A stretch of 64,000 nucleotides of DNA from Filosporella fistucella (lineage: Eukaryota; Ascomycota; Leotiomycetes; Helotiales). The notes below the pieces were generated by a model. It was not told the DNA's origin, made no database searches, and was given only the letters and a program-made list of their open reading frames with translations. The stretch is from the NCBI GenBank assembly GCA_030077755.1, contig JAQJZZ010000008.1:2480001-2544000 (forward strand), in the 5' to 3' direction. This document shows positions 37,716-50,400 of the stretch, piece after piece; the first letter of the stretch is position 1, and each line of letters opens with the position of its first letter. Made by a program: the position numbers and the translations under genes.

Positions 37716-39109
37716 GTTGTTTCTTGGGATCGGGAGTTAATTTTGGATGGGGTGGGAGTGAGAGAGGGTTTTTCTTCTTGTACATGTGGACTGGTTTCCT
37801 TTTTGGCATGATTGCTTCCTTACTACAGCTTGGCCAAGGCCCGCTTACGGGCGTTTTAGATTTGATTTCGTTTGCTTTTTCCTTCTTCTTTCATTCAGAT
37901 TTCTCCTCTTTTGGAATTCCTCTCGACTCGTGGTTTTGATACTTGATCTGTTCTTGCTTGGGCAGGACGACGGGATCCATATGAAGTTGGAGGCGATGAG
38001 TCGCTTGGTTTGGATGGTGGCAAGGTGTTTGGTGTTGTGGAGTAGCTGGATGATGTTGGAAGAAAACAAGCAGCAAACTCAAAGGAACGAATCGAGGGAA
38101 GCATGGAATGATGGAGAGAAAGGAGGGAAGAAGCATTGTAGCTATTGTATGACGATACCACGATGAACTTTCTACATAAGAAAATGAGAAAATAATAAGA
38201 CATATTTCACCTTACTTCTTTGCCACTATATTACTTGTTCTGTGACTTTTGCCTTTTATATAATACTTTCGAAATCGACCTTTTTTCTTTAGTATAAATA
38301 ACGACTAACTCATACCTGTCAATTAATAGAACAATACAAGAATATTTATTCTCTCTCCAATTATCCAATCTCATCAATCCTCAGATACACTTCCGACCAT
38401 GCACCTCTCTTTCGCTCAAGCCATCCATCCAACTAACTAATCTATCAAAACTACGATTCTTCATATACCCCGTCTCATACCAGGTTCTTGTTACCCTTCA
38501 ATATACGAAGTAGCTATAAAGAGATTCCTAATTTACTGAAAAATAAAGTATGCCTAACGTCCTCCCTGCCTCCACGGCAGTGGCGCCCGGAGGGCCAGCG
38601 GAGCGTCATTTGTCTTTGAGGTTTGTCATTCTCCGTGTCTCCTACTTGTGAACGGGCTGTTTCAAGATGTTCACAAGGACGGGGATGAACCGGTAGTTGC
38701 AGTGCAAGTAGTTTTGCCTTATGGCTTCGAAGGAGATTGGTATGATTGTAAGTGTTCCAGGAGTATATTACTAGATGAGAGATATAGGTTATCTAGGGTT
38801 TTGACAGAATGACACATGGTAGTCCCGCTAGAAGAGTTGGGAGAATTATATGGAGCATATTGTCTTATACATTCATTCTATTTATTCTTGTTTATATATG
38901 TATACAAAGCGAGTGGGTGCTTACTTGCTTGCTAATGTGCTAGCTCTAAATACATCAAATCAGCCTACTTGAAACCTCAACTTAACGCCTGGTTGCTCAA
39001 TCTTCCCGGTCTTCTTGGATTTTGTCATCTATTCAATGTTCACTATACTATCACTTCCTCATTCATTCCACGCCTGAATCATCCCCACCCTCTTCCTCCC
39101 ACATATCCC
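37716..39109. other. Intergenic between convergent genes
   Basis: About 1.4 kb holding two 3' UTRs. A GC-rich island near 38565-38605 stands out from AT-rich surroundings, but I could not fold it into a tRNA. No gene supported. Confidence 0.45.
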
Positions 39110-40271
39110 CTAATAAGCAGCGATCCTAGCATGCATACTCTCGGGTACCAAATCTGGACTTACGCTTCTAATCGGGTATTCTGTCGCTGGCGCACTTAGT
39201 AGCGTGCTAGTGACGGGCTTAGGTGCTCGGATAGTAGGCTCCTCTTTCACTTCTGGGACGGACTCGATACGTTTGTGACCGAGAGGACGGGGACCCGTGC
39301 GAACGGCGGAGGGAAGAATTTGCTCAAACCCTTGAGAGGAGGCGACTTTTTCGATGGATTTGAAATACTGAAGAGGTATTGGTATAGGTTATGAGAAGGG
39401 AGGAGGAGCACTTACCCTGACGGTCTTGACTTGCAATTCAAGAGTTGCGTCCTCATCGACAACGATCATGGGATGTGGGTGTAGTTGAAGGGAGGAAAGA
39501 GTCCACATGTGGTTGACACCACCTTCGATACATTTCTGCAGCGCCAAAGCCTTATGCGCCCCAGTAATAATGATGACCACCTCTCTTGCTTCCAACACAG
39601 TTTGTACTCCAACTGTCAAAGCCATCTTTGGTACCTTCTCCAAGTCGTTATCGAAAAAGCGGGAGTTCGCGATTATGGTATCATATGCCAAAGTCTTGAC
39701 TCTTGTTCTTGAAGCTAGAGAAGAACCTGGTTCGTTGAATGCGATATGCCCATCTGGTCCTATGCCACCTAGAAACAGATCAATACCACCGAACGATTTG
39801 ATTGCTGCTTCGTATGCGACACATTCTGCCTCTAGATCTGGCGCGTTGCCGTTCAGGATGTGGATATTCTTTGGGTGGACGTTGACATGCGAGAAGAAGT
39901 GCTTGTACATGAATGTGTGGTATGATTCTGGGTGTTCGCGTGGGATACCGATGTATTCGTCCTACGAAATGTCAGATAATGCTGCTGTTTGCACAGGCAA
40001 GGTTATGTACCATGTTAAATGTAACGACATTTTCGAAGGAGATCTCGCCGGCCTTGTACTTTTCAACGAGGATCTTGTAAATACTTATTGGACTGGAGCC
40101 GGTTGGAAGACCGAGAACGAATGGGTGGGCGGTAGTTGGGTTGAACGCTTTAATTCTGTCTTTTCGGCGTCAGATATGAAGCATGGCGGTGTAGTAGACA
40201 CACTTACTGATGATGTAAGTTGCAATATAAGAAGAGGCTGAAGTTGGATCATCTCTGATAATGAGTCTCAT
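39110..40271 (-). CDS. dba1: Glucosamine-6-phosphate deaminase (GlcNAc cluster)
   Basis: Converts glucosamine-6-phosphate to fructose-6-phosphate and ammonia, the last step of GlcNAc catabolism. Exons on the minus strand 40271-40208, 40159-40011, 39961-39416 and 39367-39110 give 338 residues. Motifs: [13 protein letters not shown] binds the sugar phosphate, TFNMDEYIG carries a catalytic Asp and is rebuilt exactly by intron 2, and [17 protein letters not shown] carries the catalytic Asp/His pair. After the last core strand ([19 protein letters not shown]) there are about 80 extra residues, Pro- and Ser-rich, beyond the compact bacterial NagB length. Known as NAG1 in Candida and dba1 in Trichoderma. 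It is head-to-head with the GlcNAc kinase gene across 1.85 kb. Confidence 0.95.
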
Positions 40272-42118
40272 GATTGCGGTATTGTATCGTTAGTGGTGCT
40301 TGAATGTTTGGTGAAAATTCTTGAAAGTAGAAAAGTAGGAGACCAGAGTATAAATCAAATGAAATCAGCTGCAGTAAGTGAGGTCAGGCTGCTTCAATCC
40401 AAACCTTGACCAAAAGAAATAAGATGCTCAAACCACGTGTGGATTCCTCTATTGGATTAGACAGTAGATAGTCCATTACTCAGTTGACGGATGGTATGGA
40501 ACGTCACGGTGACAGTCCCCCATTCTTCTCTACGTCTCATGGAGGATTCCGTCTCAGCTAGCAGCTGTCACTGGCACTGGACGATTAGGACCACTTAATC
40601 GACGAGAAGTGACCAATTGAAATGTCAAGATCACAATGAAATGGTGAAATTAGTAGATAATGTCAGACAGTAATGACCGGAAGTCTGGGAAACATCGGGG
40701 AAGTTGACTAGACTTTCGTTGAACTCGGGGAAAAGCTTTGGAGGTGTGGATGAAGAGGGCAGGAATCGTATCTGAGCTGGAAGGGACGTGCAAGGGAGGC
40801 ACTTAGCTAAGCAAGCGAAAATGCTTAGCGACCGTTCCAACGACAGTGAACAGCACCTGCACAGTGCACACGCCAACAATACCCTCAAAGACCTGCCGGC
40901 GAACGTACAGCAAGGCGCATCTGCAGTGGACGACACATGCTGTGGATTTACCTACCTTCTGCAACAAACAGTCTGCCAGCAGCCAGCAAACCAGCCCAAG
41001 CGACGGGAGCTAAGTATGACGGGAAGAAATCTGGTTATGGGATTGGGACGGCGGGAGTTCTTCGTTACCACCACCACCACCACCACCAACAAAATTGTAA
41101 CGTTGCTTTGAACAAGAACATCAAGATCCTCACCCCTCCACCGAATCCACCGAGTCCACTCTACGCTGCCACCGCTTTATGCCTATCCCGACCAATATTG
41201 AATGCATCTCTGATCTCCTGATACCACCACTGTCTAGCGACAGATGCTCCCTCAACTGTAGTGTATCGCAGTGCAGCTGTTCCAACACAGGGGCAATAAA
41301 CACCACACTGCCAACACAACGACTGCCAGCCGTCTGTCAATGACCCTCATACAAGCCCTCCATGGCCACATCCATCGGCAGCTGAATGATAGACCCATTT
41401 CACTGGACCAGAACCAGAGAAGGGATGGAGAAGCAGAAAGCCCACATTTCGACAAAGGTACGGTACAGTCCACTCAGTCAGTTCTGCCCAGCACTCGGAC
41501 TTGCTCCAGTCGTGCACCAGCGTGTCTCAAACCATAATTCGCCTCTTGTTTTTCATTCTCATTTCTTTACATGAGAAAAACTGCTATTATCTTTTTTCAA
41601 TGTTACCTCTCATGGCGAGATTAATCTGGCCGTGAATATCACCGCTCTCATCCTATCACCCCTCTCCATTCCTCGGCCCTGAATGGCGCAATAACTTTCC
41701 TCATTTGTGTTCATCAAGTCCTAACCCCCAATCCTCGTCCCGTCAATCCCTAGCTGCTCAACACGACCACCGCCCTACCAGACTACCAGTTTCCTCGTTT
41801 GCATGTTACTTGGCCTTTCACCACCACTCCATTCTCCATGCCATCGGAGACTTTGTTATCCACATCTGACTACCTCTCGTACCCGCCAACCTTCCCTCCT
41901 TAGGTTGTGTTGGATCCATTGATTGTCAGATTTTTCCTTTACGAGGACCATGGCACTTACATCAGCTAACTCATCTATGTAAGAAGGACATGGAGATAGA
42001 ATCTACCTGCGACTGAAACTACAACCTGTCGATCTCACCCGAGACGCTATCATCCTAGCCGCGCATCGTAGCGCCGCTGGTTTATCAATTTCTTCTATAT
42101 GTATCAACGCTCGATGTC
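40272..42118. promoter_or_regulatory. Divergent promoter region dba1 / hxk3
   Basis: About 1.85 kb between two divergent GlcNAc genes, so it should carry both promoters. A (CAC)n run encoding nothing lies at about 41069-41090. The right end holds an upstream ORF (42099-42143). I could not identify a defined RON1 or NDT80 site by eye. Confidence 0.5.
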
Positions 42119-42143
42119 ATGCAGCCGTTCATTGCTGCAATGA
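42099..42143 (+). promoter_or_regulatory. Upstream ORF overlapping the hxk3 start
   Basis: A 14-codon frame begins 20 nt before the hxk3 ATG and ends at TGA 42141-42143. That stop overlaps an in-frame ATG of hxk3 (42140) as ATGA, so reinitiation there would give a protein seven residues shorter. Confidence 0.4.
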
Positions 42144-43790
42144 TCAAGGTACGACAGGCCTTTTACGCTGCCATCATCAGAAGTTTTCTGAGGACGAAGC
42201 ATGTCCTTCAGACAATTCTTAATATTTGGATCTCCCCTTCCATCCTTAAAGGAGAAAATGTCGAAACTTCCTCAAATCGTGAGGGGAAGCTTAGTGTACA
42301 GGAATTTGTAGCCGTCGTTGAAAAGGCTTTTCATGGATTGGTTGGGAGGAGAAGACTTGTGGCCCTGTCGGATGGATTGAGGCGGCAATTTATGGAGAGT
42401 TTGGAGGAAAACCCGTTATGTATGCTTCCGTCATATAACCATCAACTGCCATCTGGAGAAGAACGAGGGACATTCTTGGCGTTGGATGTCGGGGGATCGA
42501 CTTTTCGAATAGCTTTGATTGAGCTTTCAGGGAGAAAGAGTGAGGAAGGTGCAAAGTTTCTAAAGAAAAATACGTTCAAAATCAATCAAGATGTCAAACA
42601 ACTAAAGGGCGTGTTGTTCTTTGAGTGGATGGCTGAAAGGATCGAGGAGACGCTAGCTGGGCAGAATGAGGGCCACCACACTTCTGATGCTCCATTGTCA
42701 ATAGGTTTGGCATGGTCTTTCCCCATAGAGTAAGTATTCCAATCTCGGAATTCGAATCAGCTGACATGTACAGACAAACATCTCTCCGAAGCGGACTTCT
42801 CCAGGGAATGGGAAAGGGATTTCTTGCTGCTCATGGACTCTTGGGCCAAGATCTTGGCGACTTGATTGAGGCTTCCTGCTCAAGACGAGGTCTCAATGTA
42901 AGATTAAACGCCATTGTGAACGACTCTTCAGCAACACTTCTTTCCAAAGCATATCTGGACTCCACGACACGATTCGGTCTCATTCTCGGAACTGGCGTCA
43001 ATGTTGCGGTTCATTTACCTGTACACATTTTCGCTCCTCCTAAATTCGGAGTTCGTCCATCTGAATGGCATGACTCAGCTAAGCATGTCATTGTCAACAC
43101 AGAATTGTCGATGTTTGGTGCTGGCATTTTACCGTCAACAAAATGGGACGAATCATTGAGAGCCGTACATCCCATGCCTGAATTTCAGCCTCTGGAGCAT
43201 TTTGTCAGCGGCGGGTATTTGGGCGAGATTGTGCGGTTAGTGTTGGTGGATGGTATCCAGACTTCTGGGCTGTTTGGTGGTGTTGTACCATTGTCGTTGA
43301 AGGATAGATACACCCTGGATACAGAAACGCTGTCTTATATCGAATGGTACGTGCCTATCTGTTATGGAAGGTCCAAACTGACAATTTCAGCGATCCAACA
43401 CCAGACCTTATCAAAGCTCATGAGATATTCCTGTCTCGTCACCCTACCTCTTCTCCTCCAACACATGCCGATATGCAAACACTACGACTCATTGCTTCGC
43501 ATGTAACACATCGCGCAGCTGGTGTTGTTGCTGCCGGCGTACACGCCTTGTGGCAGCTTCGCAACGAGGCGGAGTCGATCTTCCCTCACGAGTCGTCACA
43601 TACATTGGTCGCGTATAATGGATCTGTCATGGAGAACTACCCAGGATTCCGCACAGCTTGCCAATATCATCTTGATACACTGGTCGAGGAAAGTGGCGGG
43701 AAAAAGGGCGTGATAGAATTGATATATGCGGAAGAGAGTAGTTTACTTGGAGCCGCGATTGCAGGAGCTGTTGCTAGTATAGACGGATGA
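42119..43790 (+). CDS. hxk3: Hexokinase-family GlcNAc kinase (HXK3-type)
   Basis: Phosphorylates GlcNAc to GlcNAc-6-phosphate, the first cytoplasmic step. Exons 42119-42729, 42774-43346 and 43391-43790 give 527 residues; both introns are 44 nt. The phosphate-1 loop is LALDVGGSTFRIA. The catalytic block is NDSSATLLSKAY, with the base Asp kept but differing from the NDTVGT-type block of glucose hexokinases. LILGTGVN and GVVAAGVHAL complete the adenosine site. These differences and the neighbours support GlcNAc rather than glucose as substrate. The first 60 residues are a family-atypical amphipathic or hydrophobic extension; the start could be 42119 or 42140. Orthologues are Candida HXK1/NAG5 and Trichoderma hxk3. 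Confidence 0.9.
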
Positions 43791-44722
43791 TACATTGCAT
43801 AGTGGGCATACTTAGCATAATAGGAGTTTGGATATCTGATGGAGGAGCATATTGTGGAATGATAACGATATCTAGGAGATGACAAGATGACATGTGCCCT
43901 GGAGCTACATGGTAGGCACGTGAGATGGAACAGGTCATTCGAGACTCAGCTGCAACACATGAAGCTCCGCCACTCATCCAATCTCGACCGTTCATCTGAA
44001 TGCACAGCAGGATTGGTATCCTGGAGACGGATATTACCCTTTCAAAAAATGTTGCATGCTATGGCCTGTTCGGGGCTTTTCATCCCGCAATATGATTCGA
44101 GATGCGGGGAATCTGGAGCTAAATAGGTGCCAACAAAGACTGGGCAGGATAAGCTCCACACTCGTGAGAGAAAAGTAATTATTATGAGAGAGGAATTATA
44201 TGTGCTCAAGAAGGTATTGAATAGGAATAAGTATTTCGTAGAGTCTGTAAATATTTTTATCTCCTATCTGAGAATGTCCTACCATCCCACGTTTGCATGC
44301 TAGGTCGATCGTGGGGAGATAACGGTAGAGATAGCAGCGCAGCCCAGTGCAGAGAACAGTTGTCGAAGCACCAAAGAACACCAGCCCGTCCAATCGGGCC
44401 AATGTGCACTGGAACTACTCTGTATCCTCCCAAGTTATTTTAGAACAGTGTCAAATCACAGCGTGCTCCTCCCGCCCTTCACATCCACACCTTCCTCTCT
44501 CCTAAAGCCATCTCCACCACTGCTCAACGCCTTAAACGCCCCCGGCTGACAACTCTTCCAATAACACTAATTCATATAGCCATCGACGGGCTGTCCGACC
44601 ACAACTCAACACGACTGCCTTCTCACGCTGTGAACATCTTCATCAACCACACTTATTATTCTACTGCTTAGGATATGGGAATGCAGATACACCGACGATA
44701 ATGCGCACGACTGTTAAAGCAG
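43791..44722. promoter_or_regulatory. hxk3 3' flank and ron1 promoter
   Basis: About 0.9 kb with no coding signal except two upstream ORFs near the right end. Genes on both sides point the same way. Confidence 0.5.
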
Positions 44723-44781
44723 ATGATCTACTCCTCCCACTCCAGCAACCAAACGGCGACGACGAACCAGACCATGTTTAA
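44675..44781 (+). promoter_or_regulatory. Two chained upstream ORFs before ron1
   Basis: The first (44675-44701, MGMQIHRR) ends in TAA whose last A starts the second ATG (TAATG). The second (44701-44781) runs 26 codons across the ron1 ATG at 44723 in another frame and stops beside an in-frame ron1 ATG at 44774. Confidence 0.45.
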
Positions 44782-46636
44782 TACCCAGAGCCTGACTATT
44801 TCTTCCATGACTGCTGCGCCGAGCGACTTTCTGCGATTGACCACTCCGGATAACGGGCACTCATTGCTAAGTGGAGGCATGGATGCTTTTGATCACGATT
44901 TGAACTTTGAGGGGGAGGGTTTACTGTATGCTTTTTCCGAATTTCTGGATTTCTGAATTGTCTTACCTAGCCCTATTCGCAAGCCACCATGTTAAAAGTA
45001 CCGACTGACAAGATATGCAAATAGAGATGAGGTGAACAGTGGTCTTCCTTCTCTTCCATTTACACCATCCTACGAACTGTCAGACGCCTTCTCCGCTACT
45101 TTCGAGGACCCATTCTCCTACCAGTCTGGAACTGACTTCAGTTCCCTCCTCGAAGACACGAACCCGCATAGTACAAATAATACCGAGTCCTCTACCAATG
45201 CCACAGATCTGGATAATAAGCTTTTGGGGTTTGGCGCACCCATTTTGAAAGCGCCTGTCTTGGATGATAATGGCCAGACATGGCCAGCTATGTCTGCAGA
45301 GCTATACGGCATGTTCTTCGTTGCGGAGGATGTATTCGGCGACAACAATACTGGTGCGTCCAGGCCAATGGAATTGACTTGTTACCGGCGCAATCTTTTC
45401 CAGATCTCAGGCACGATTGTATTGAGTAGGGGGATTAAGAGCATGGTTAATGAGCAAGGCCAGCAAATTCCCTTGTACGATTTGACGGCTACAATCAGTG
45501 CTTTGGAAAGTATCGAGGGGAAGGCTACTGAGATTATAAGTGTACCCTGGAAGACTGCTACAGGTGCTAGTTCTGAGGACAAAGCTGGTGCCGCACCGCC
45601 CAAATGGCCCCTGGATCTGAGCATGAATCCGGAATTGGATCCGTCCCTGGTCTCTATACCTATTGCGTGGAAGAGATTGCAATTCAAACATGCGACTGCG
45701 AACAATGGACGCAGAAAAGGATTACAGCAACACTATGTTATTCAAATCAATCTTATGGCGACTTTAGCCACTGGCGAGAGTGTTAAACTGGCGGAGATAT
45801 TGAGTGGACCTATTATTGTTCGGGGAAGAAGTCCGAGGAATTTTGACAGCAGGAAAGACGTTCCGCTCAGCGAGAGAAAACTAGATTCAAAACCAAGGAC
45901 GTTGAGTGACACGAGTGCTCAGACACCACAGGTGAAGGTCGATCCATCTCAGAATCAGAGCTCGTACAAGTTCTATGCGTTGAACGCTTTACAGGTATGT
46001 ATTTCGCAACAAGAGTGTAGCTAAGATCTTGGTGTTAACCAAAACAGCAACCACTTGATCTTCCAGACTGGGCTCAAACTCCACTTTCTACACCTACCGA
46101 CCACCCTCGACAAGCCAAAAAGCCAAACCTCACACACCAAGCGCCATCTACGCCTCACCTTACCCGACCTCCAATCCCAAAAGCAAGATGGAAATCAGAA
46201 AGCATGCCTTCCAAAGCAGCACACGCTACTGCTCCTATTGATCTCTCATTGGCAGATGATGAACATGGGCGCTCGAATTCAGTGCATAGTGGAAGACTCG
46301 GGGAAAGCTCGAGTCCAGTGATGGATAGAGATAGGATTGGGAAGAAGGGTGTTGGAAGTCCGGTTGAGAATGCGGATTTGCTATATGAATACTTTCCTCT
46401 CAGCTTGGATGATTGGTATGCCCTTCCTTTTCTTTCATCTTTGAAGGTGTTCTTGATTGTTGAGGGTTATAATTGAGAAAGTCGAGTGTGGAAGAAGAAA
46501 TGCTAATTATAATAGGATGCCACCAGTCGACGCCATTTATAGGCCGCATGTGGTACATCATACCATTGTTCCCCCAGATTTGAAAGCACAACAGGTCAAG
46601 AACAAGACGAAGAGGTACTTTTCAGCTGATGAATAA
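44723..46636 (+). CDS. ron1: RON1-like NDT80/PhoG DNA-binding regulator of GlcNAc use
   Basis: Transcription factor with an NDT80-type immunoglobulin-like DNA-binding domain. Exons 44723-44925, 45025-45994, 46048-46415 and 46516-46636 give 553 residues. The N-terminal 120 residues are Ser/Thr/Asn-rich. The domain runs from about residue 125 to 330, with LTCYRRNLFQISGTI, IAWKRLQFKHATANNGRRKG and HYVIQINLMA as recognisable strands; NNGRRKGLQQH carries the basic DNA-contact loop. The C-terminal part (exons 3-4) is disordered, with a short conserved-looking end (VHHTIVPPDLKAQQ). NDT80-family genes of this kind sit in fungal GlcNAc clusters and are needed for growth on GlcNAc in Trichoderma. Position between hxk3 and ngs1 supports that assignment over a meiotic role. 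The true ATG may be 44723 or 44774. Confidence 0.88.
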
Positions 46637-47444
46637 CGGCCTTTGGAAGCGGCATCGAAGGACGAAAGTCCTTGATACCAAATTTCCGATTCGAGACGAG
46701 AGGAATCTTCCCTTTGTGGAATTAAGTCTCGAGTTGAGTCAAGATGAGGGACACAAGGTCGGAGAGACAGGTGTTTAGAAGTAATGGAAGACTCAGGGGA
46801 GAAGTCTCCAACGTGTTTTGCAGTTTCTGGGCTCGAGGGGATGGAGAACTGGTGGTGATACAACCCATAGTGCAACCAAGACTTGGGTCTTGTGATTGGT
46901 GTATTTATAAGACTCATTCCTGGGTTGAGTCAAGGGTCTGCTTTGAGCGAGGCGTTGTGGCTATTATCTAACGCACCATCTATGATTATACGGCTGTAAT
47001 GTTCATATATTCATTTGAACAAGTATTTATTTGGACTCAGTACAAATATCACTACTTACTCCACCTCAGACTTGTCACACTACATAATTCATGCTTGGTC
47101 TCGTAGATGTCCTGTCTCTATAGTTTCATCTCGGCATAACGTCCTGTAGTGTTGGTGCCGACTTGATGAGAAATTGGGAATCTGATAGCACTAGGGCGGA
47201 GAAGGTACTGGGAGTGAGGGAAAATGTCGCATCAGAATAATATCCGTAAACTTGATATCATGACCTAGGCTATCTGATAATATGCCAAAATGTGTAAATT
47301 CAAAGAATATTGCAAAAGTAAACAGCCGTCCCACGAAAGGCACCAACAGCAGATTCCCACTTCCCTCGCATAAACCACTGAAAAATTCCACCCACTTAAC
47401 CAAGATTCATTCCATTAAACTAGACAAGCCCTTGTCAGCCACTG
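46637..47444. other. Convergent 3' region ron1 / ngs1
   Basis: About 0.8 kb between the ends of two convergent cluster genes. No gene or repeat seen. Confidence 0.5.
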
Positions 47445-50400
47445 TCACTCAGAGGAGGAAGAACCACTCACTCGTTCAGGCGCACACCTCAACTCCTCAA
47501 ACGCATCCAGGACATCAAATCCCATACCCAACAACACATCTCTCTCCTCCCCTTCCACCCAATTCAACACACAGGTACTACTCCTATGCGCCTTATTCTG
47601 TCTAATCCCCAGTAACGCAAGGCCCTGTAACACAATAGCCGCCTGAGGCGACGCAGGCACAACTGGTGCGAGGATACCACCTATTCCTCCTTCTGCTCCA
47701 GCAGATGAAGGAGAATGCAGAACGGGTATATACGTAGAAAGCGTGGAGTTCGGACGGGTTATAATGACGGTCCCGACTAAAGAGCCGTCAACGGGTGATT
47801 TGGCTCTTACTACACCGCAGGACTTCTCATCTGAGAGCGCGAGATGGTACAGAGCGAGGACTTCTGGCCCTGCGTTCGCGGAAACGTGTTCGAGTACTGT
47901 TGCGGCGTTGTCGCGGCCGTGGATGAGATCAAATGAGAAACTGACACGCTGGATACTTTGTAGTAAGCCTTCAGGAGCTTGCCAGTGAGAGAGGTTCCGG
48001 ATAGTGAGGGTGTATAGGAGACGGGGGGAAGAGATATCCCATCCATTGGCTGCGAACCAGCGTTTTAGACGTGCCCCTTCTGTTAGGTCTGACATTGGGA
48101 TTCCGGGGTAGATTGTTGGAAGAGAGGTTCCAAGTTGGAGTGTCCTGATTCCTGGGCGGCAGACTAGGCCGCGGAGGGCGCGTTGGTGGAGGGAGTGGCC
48201 AATGGAGAGATTACGCTTGGAGGGGTCGACGAAGAGAGAGGAGATGATGCCGAGGTGGTGATGGGGGTAGTAGTATGTAGAACAGAAGCCAAAGAGTGCT
48301 TGAGTGCTGCTATTGCGGACTACATAGTGATTCTCTTCGATCGGGGATGAGGGTTCGGCGTTTGAGGACTAGAATATTAGTGTTGAATTCGAAACGAGGG
48401 AGGAACGGAAGGCATACGATTTCGAATGATGCTGCTGTGGCACCTGACAATCCTGATTGTGTATTTGGCGCTGCTGTCTTTTCAATCGCTTTTATAAGGG
48501 CTAGCAGACCCCTATGATCTCGGTCTCTATTCCAGTTCTCAACTAGCCAGTGCTGGCGAGACTTTTGTACCTTCCTACTCTTCCGAAGCGTACCAGGTAG
48601 TGTTCCTTGCGGGACAAACTCTCCGAATAATGCTCTTACCAGAGCACTCATAGCCGTTTCTGTGAAATCGAATGTGCAAACATATGTGCCAATTGATTTG
48701 TCCATGGCAAAATCGTAAGGAGAACTGACGGACACCACAATCAACGATTTTTTCTTCCCTCCTGCGCTGAGCATCGAACACATCATTGCAACATGCTTTG
48801 TGAAACCATTCTGATACAGATTCCGATTTGCATCTGCTGTGATTATGATGATTGCTGCTGCTCTATTAATCAAATTCTCGTGAACCGGTCGAACTCCATT
48901 GGCTGTGTAGGACGTGTGCAAAAGCTTGCCATGTCTTTGTCTTGCGAGTGATCGACCGAGTTCACGAAAAACGCCCTCTCCGCTCATGATAGAGGACCTA
49001 TGCATCCATTTATCGTGTTCATTCGGTATCGGTCTCGCATTTTCTGTGAGTGTTTTGGTTGCTGCTGACGCTGGGAGTGGCTTTACTAGCGGGGTGAGAA
49101 GTAAGAGCTCCTCGTCTGGATATAATGTATTCGACAGTGGTAAGAGATGTCCTTTATCTCTCATGATCGTGATCGACCCGTCGTAGGCTTTCGTTGACAA
49201 TGCAAGATGTGTTGGATGAAGTGTAGCAAGCTGATTGATACCAGGTGGATTCAGTGCCTTGTGCCAATTCGTACATTTCGCCTTCAAAGCTAACACTCTT
49301 TTCAAGGATACCATAATTCGCTCTCGAGATATCATGTCGTTCTCTATGCCTAGCTTCAATCCAGCCATAGCTTCTTGCTGGACGGCGAAAGACCGACATA
49401 GCAGTACCAAATCACAACCTGCTTCTACTGCCATAACAGTTCCGCCTCGAACGCCGATGTCGTGACTTAGCGCGTCCATCTCGAGACATTCAGATATCGT
49501 CACACCAGAGAAGCCAAGGTCATTTCGTAAAAGCTCATCAACAACTTGATCACTCAAACAAGCATGCATAACGTTCATACCTAGAAGTCAATTCATTTAG
49601 AGTAATGCTTTGGAGGATATAGTACACACTTACTCGCATTAGCCATGGCACAGCCCCCAACCATCATAGCATCCAATCCTTCGCGAATGGCATTTCGAAA
49701 GGGAACCAAAGCACTCAGACTAAGTTGTTCAATCGTCTCTGTGATGATAGGCATATCAAGTGACGAACCCAGGAAATCAAGGTTTCCGTAGGACGGAAAA
49801 TGTTTCCCGCAAGTTGTGAGCCCAGCATCCTTATACCCATTCATTGCTGCGATGCCATACTGGGATACTTCTTGAGGATCATCTCCAGTTGCCCTCACTC
49901 CTAATGGCTGATACCTTGCATTCGTCAAGACATCCAAGACAGGCCCCATAATCATGTTCACACCAACAGCCGAAACCTCTTTTGCAGTGGCATTAGCTAC
50001 CTCATACGCAAGTTCAAGGGAGCCCGTAGCTGCGACTCCCATTGCACTAGGGAATTGACAGATATAGTCTTCATCGAACAGACTGTTGACGCCGCCATTT
50101 TCTTGATCCAAAGCAATGAGTAATGGAACAGGGTGACCAGCTTGATGTGCAATGGTTTGGAGTTCCTGGACAAGTCTTGCTGTTTCCTGGGCCGCTGTGG
50201 AGGTCAGTATATGGGAACGATCAAGTGCAATTTGAAGCAAATGATAGTGTAACGACAAGCCATGAAACGAATACGAAAATGAGCTTGAACGGCAAGAAAA
50301 TGGAGAGATCAACTCGCAACGAGAATGTACGAAACATTTAATACTTTTGAGATTCTTGGTGGTCAACAATATGGCTCCAAGGTGATGGTCTTCTATCAAC

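Noticed and set aside
38558..38620. GC-rich hairpin-like segment in AT-rich surroundings
   Set aside because: Short complementary runs exist but no tRNA, snRNA or other known RNA shape emerged.
41069..41090. (CAC)n run as a His-rich coding signal
   Set aside because: The frames around it are short with no splice support. It is best read as a microsatellite in the dba1-hxk3 promoter region.
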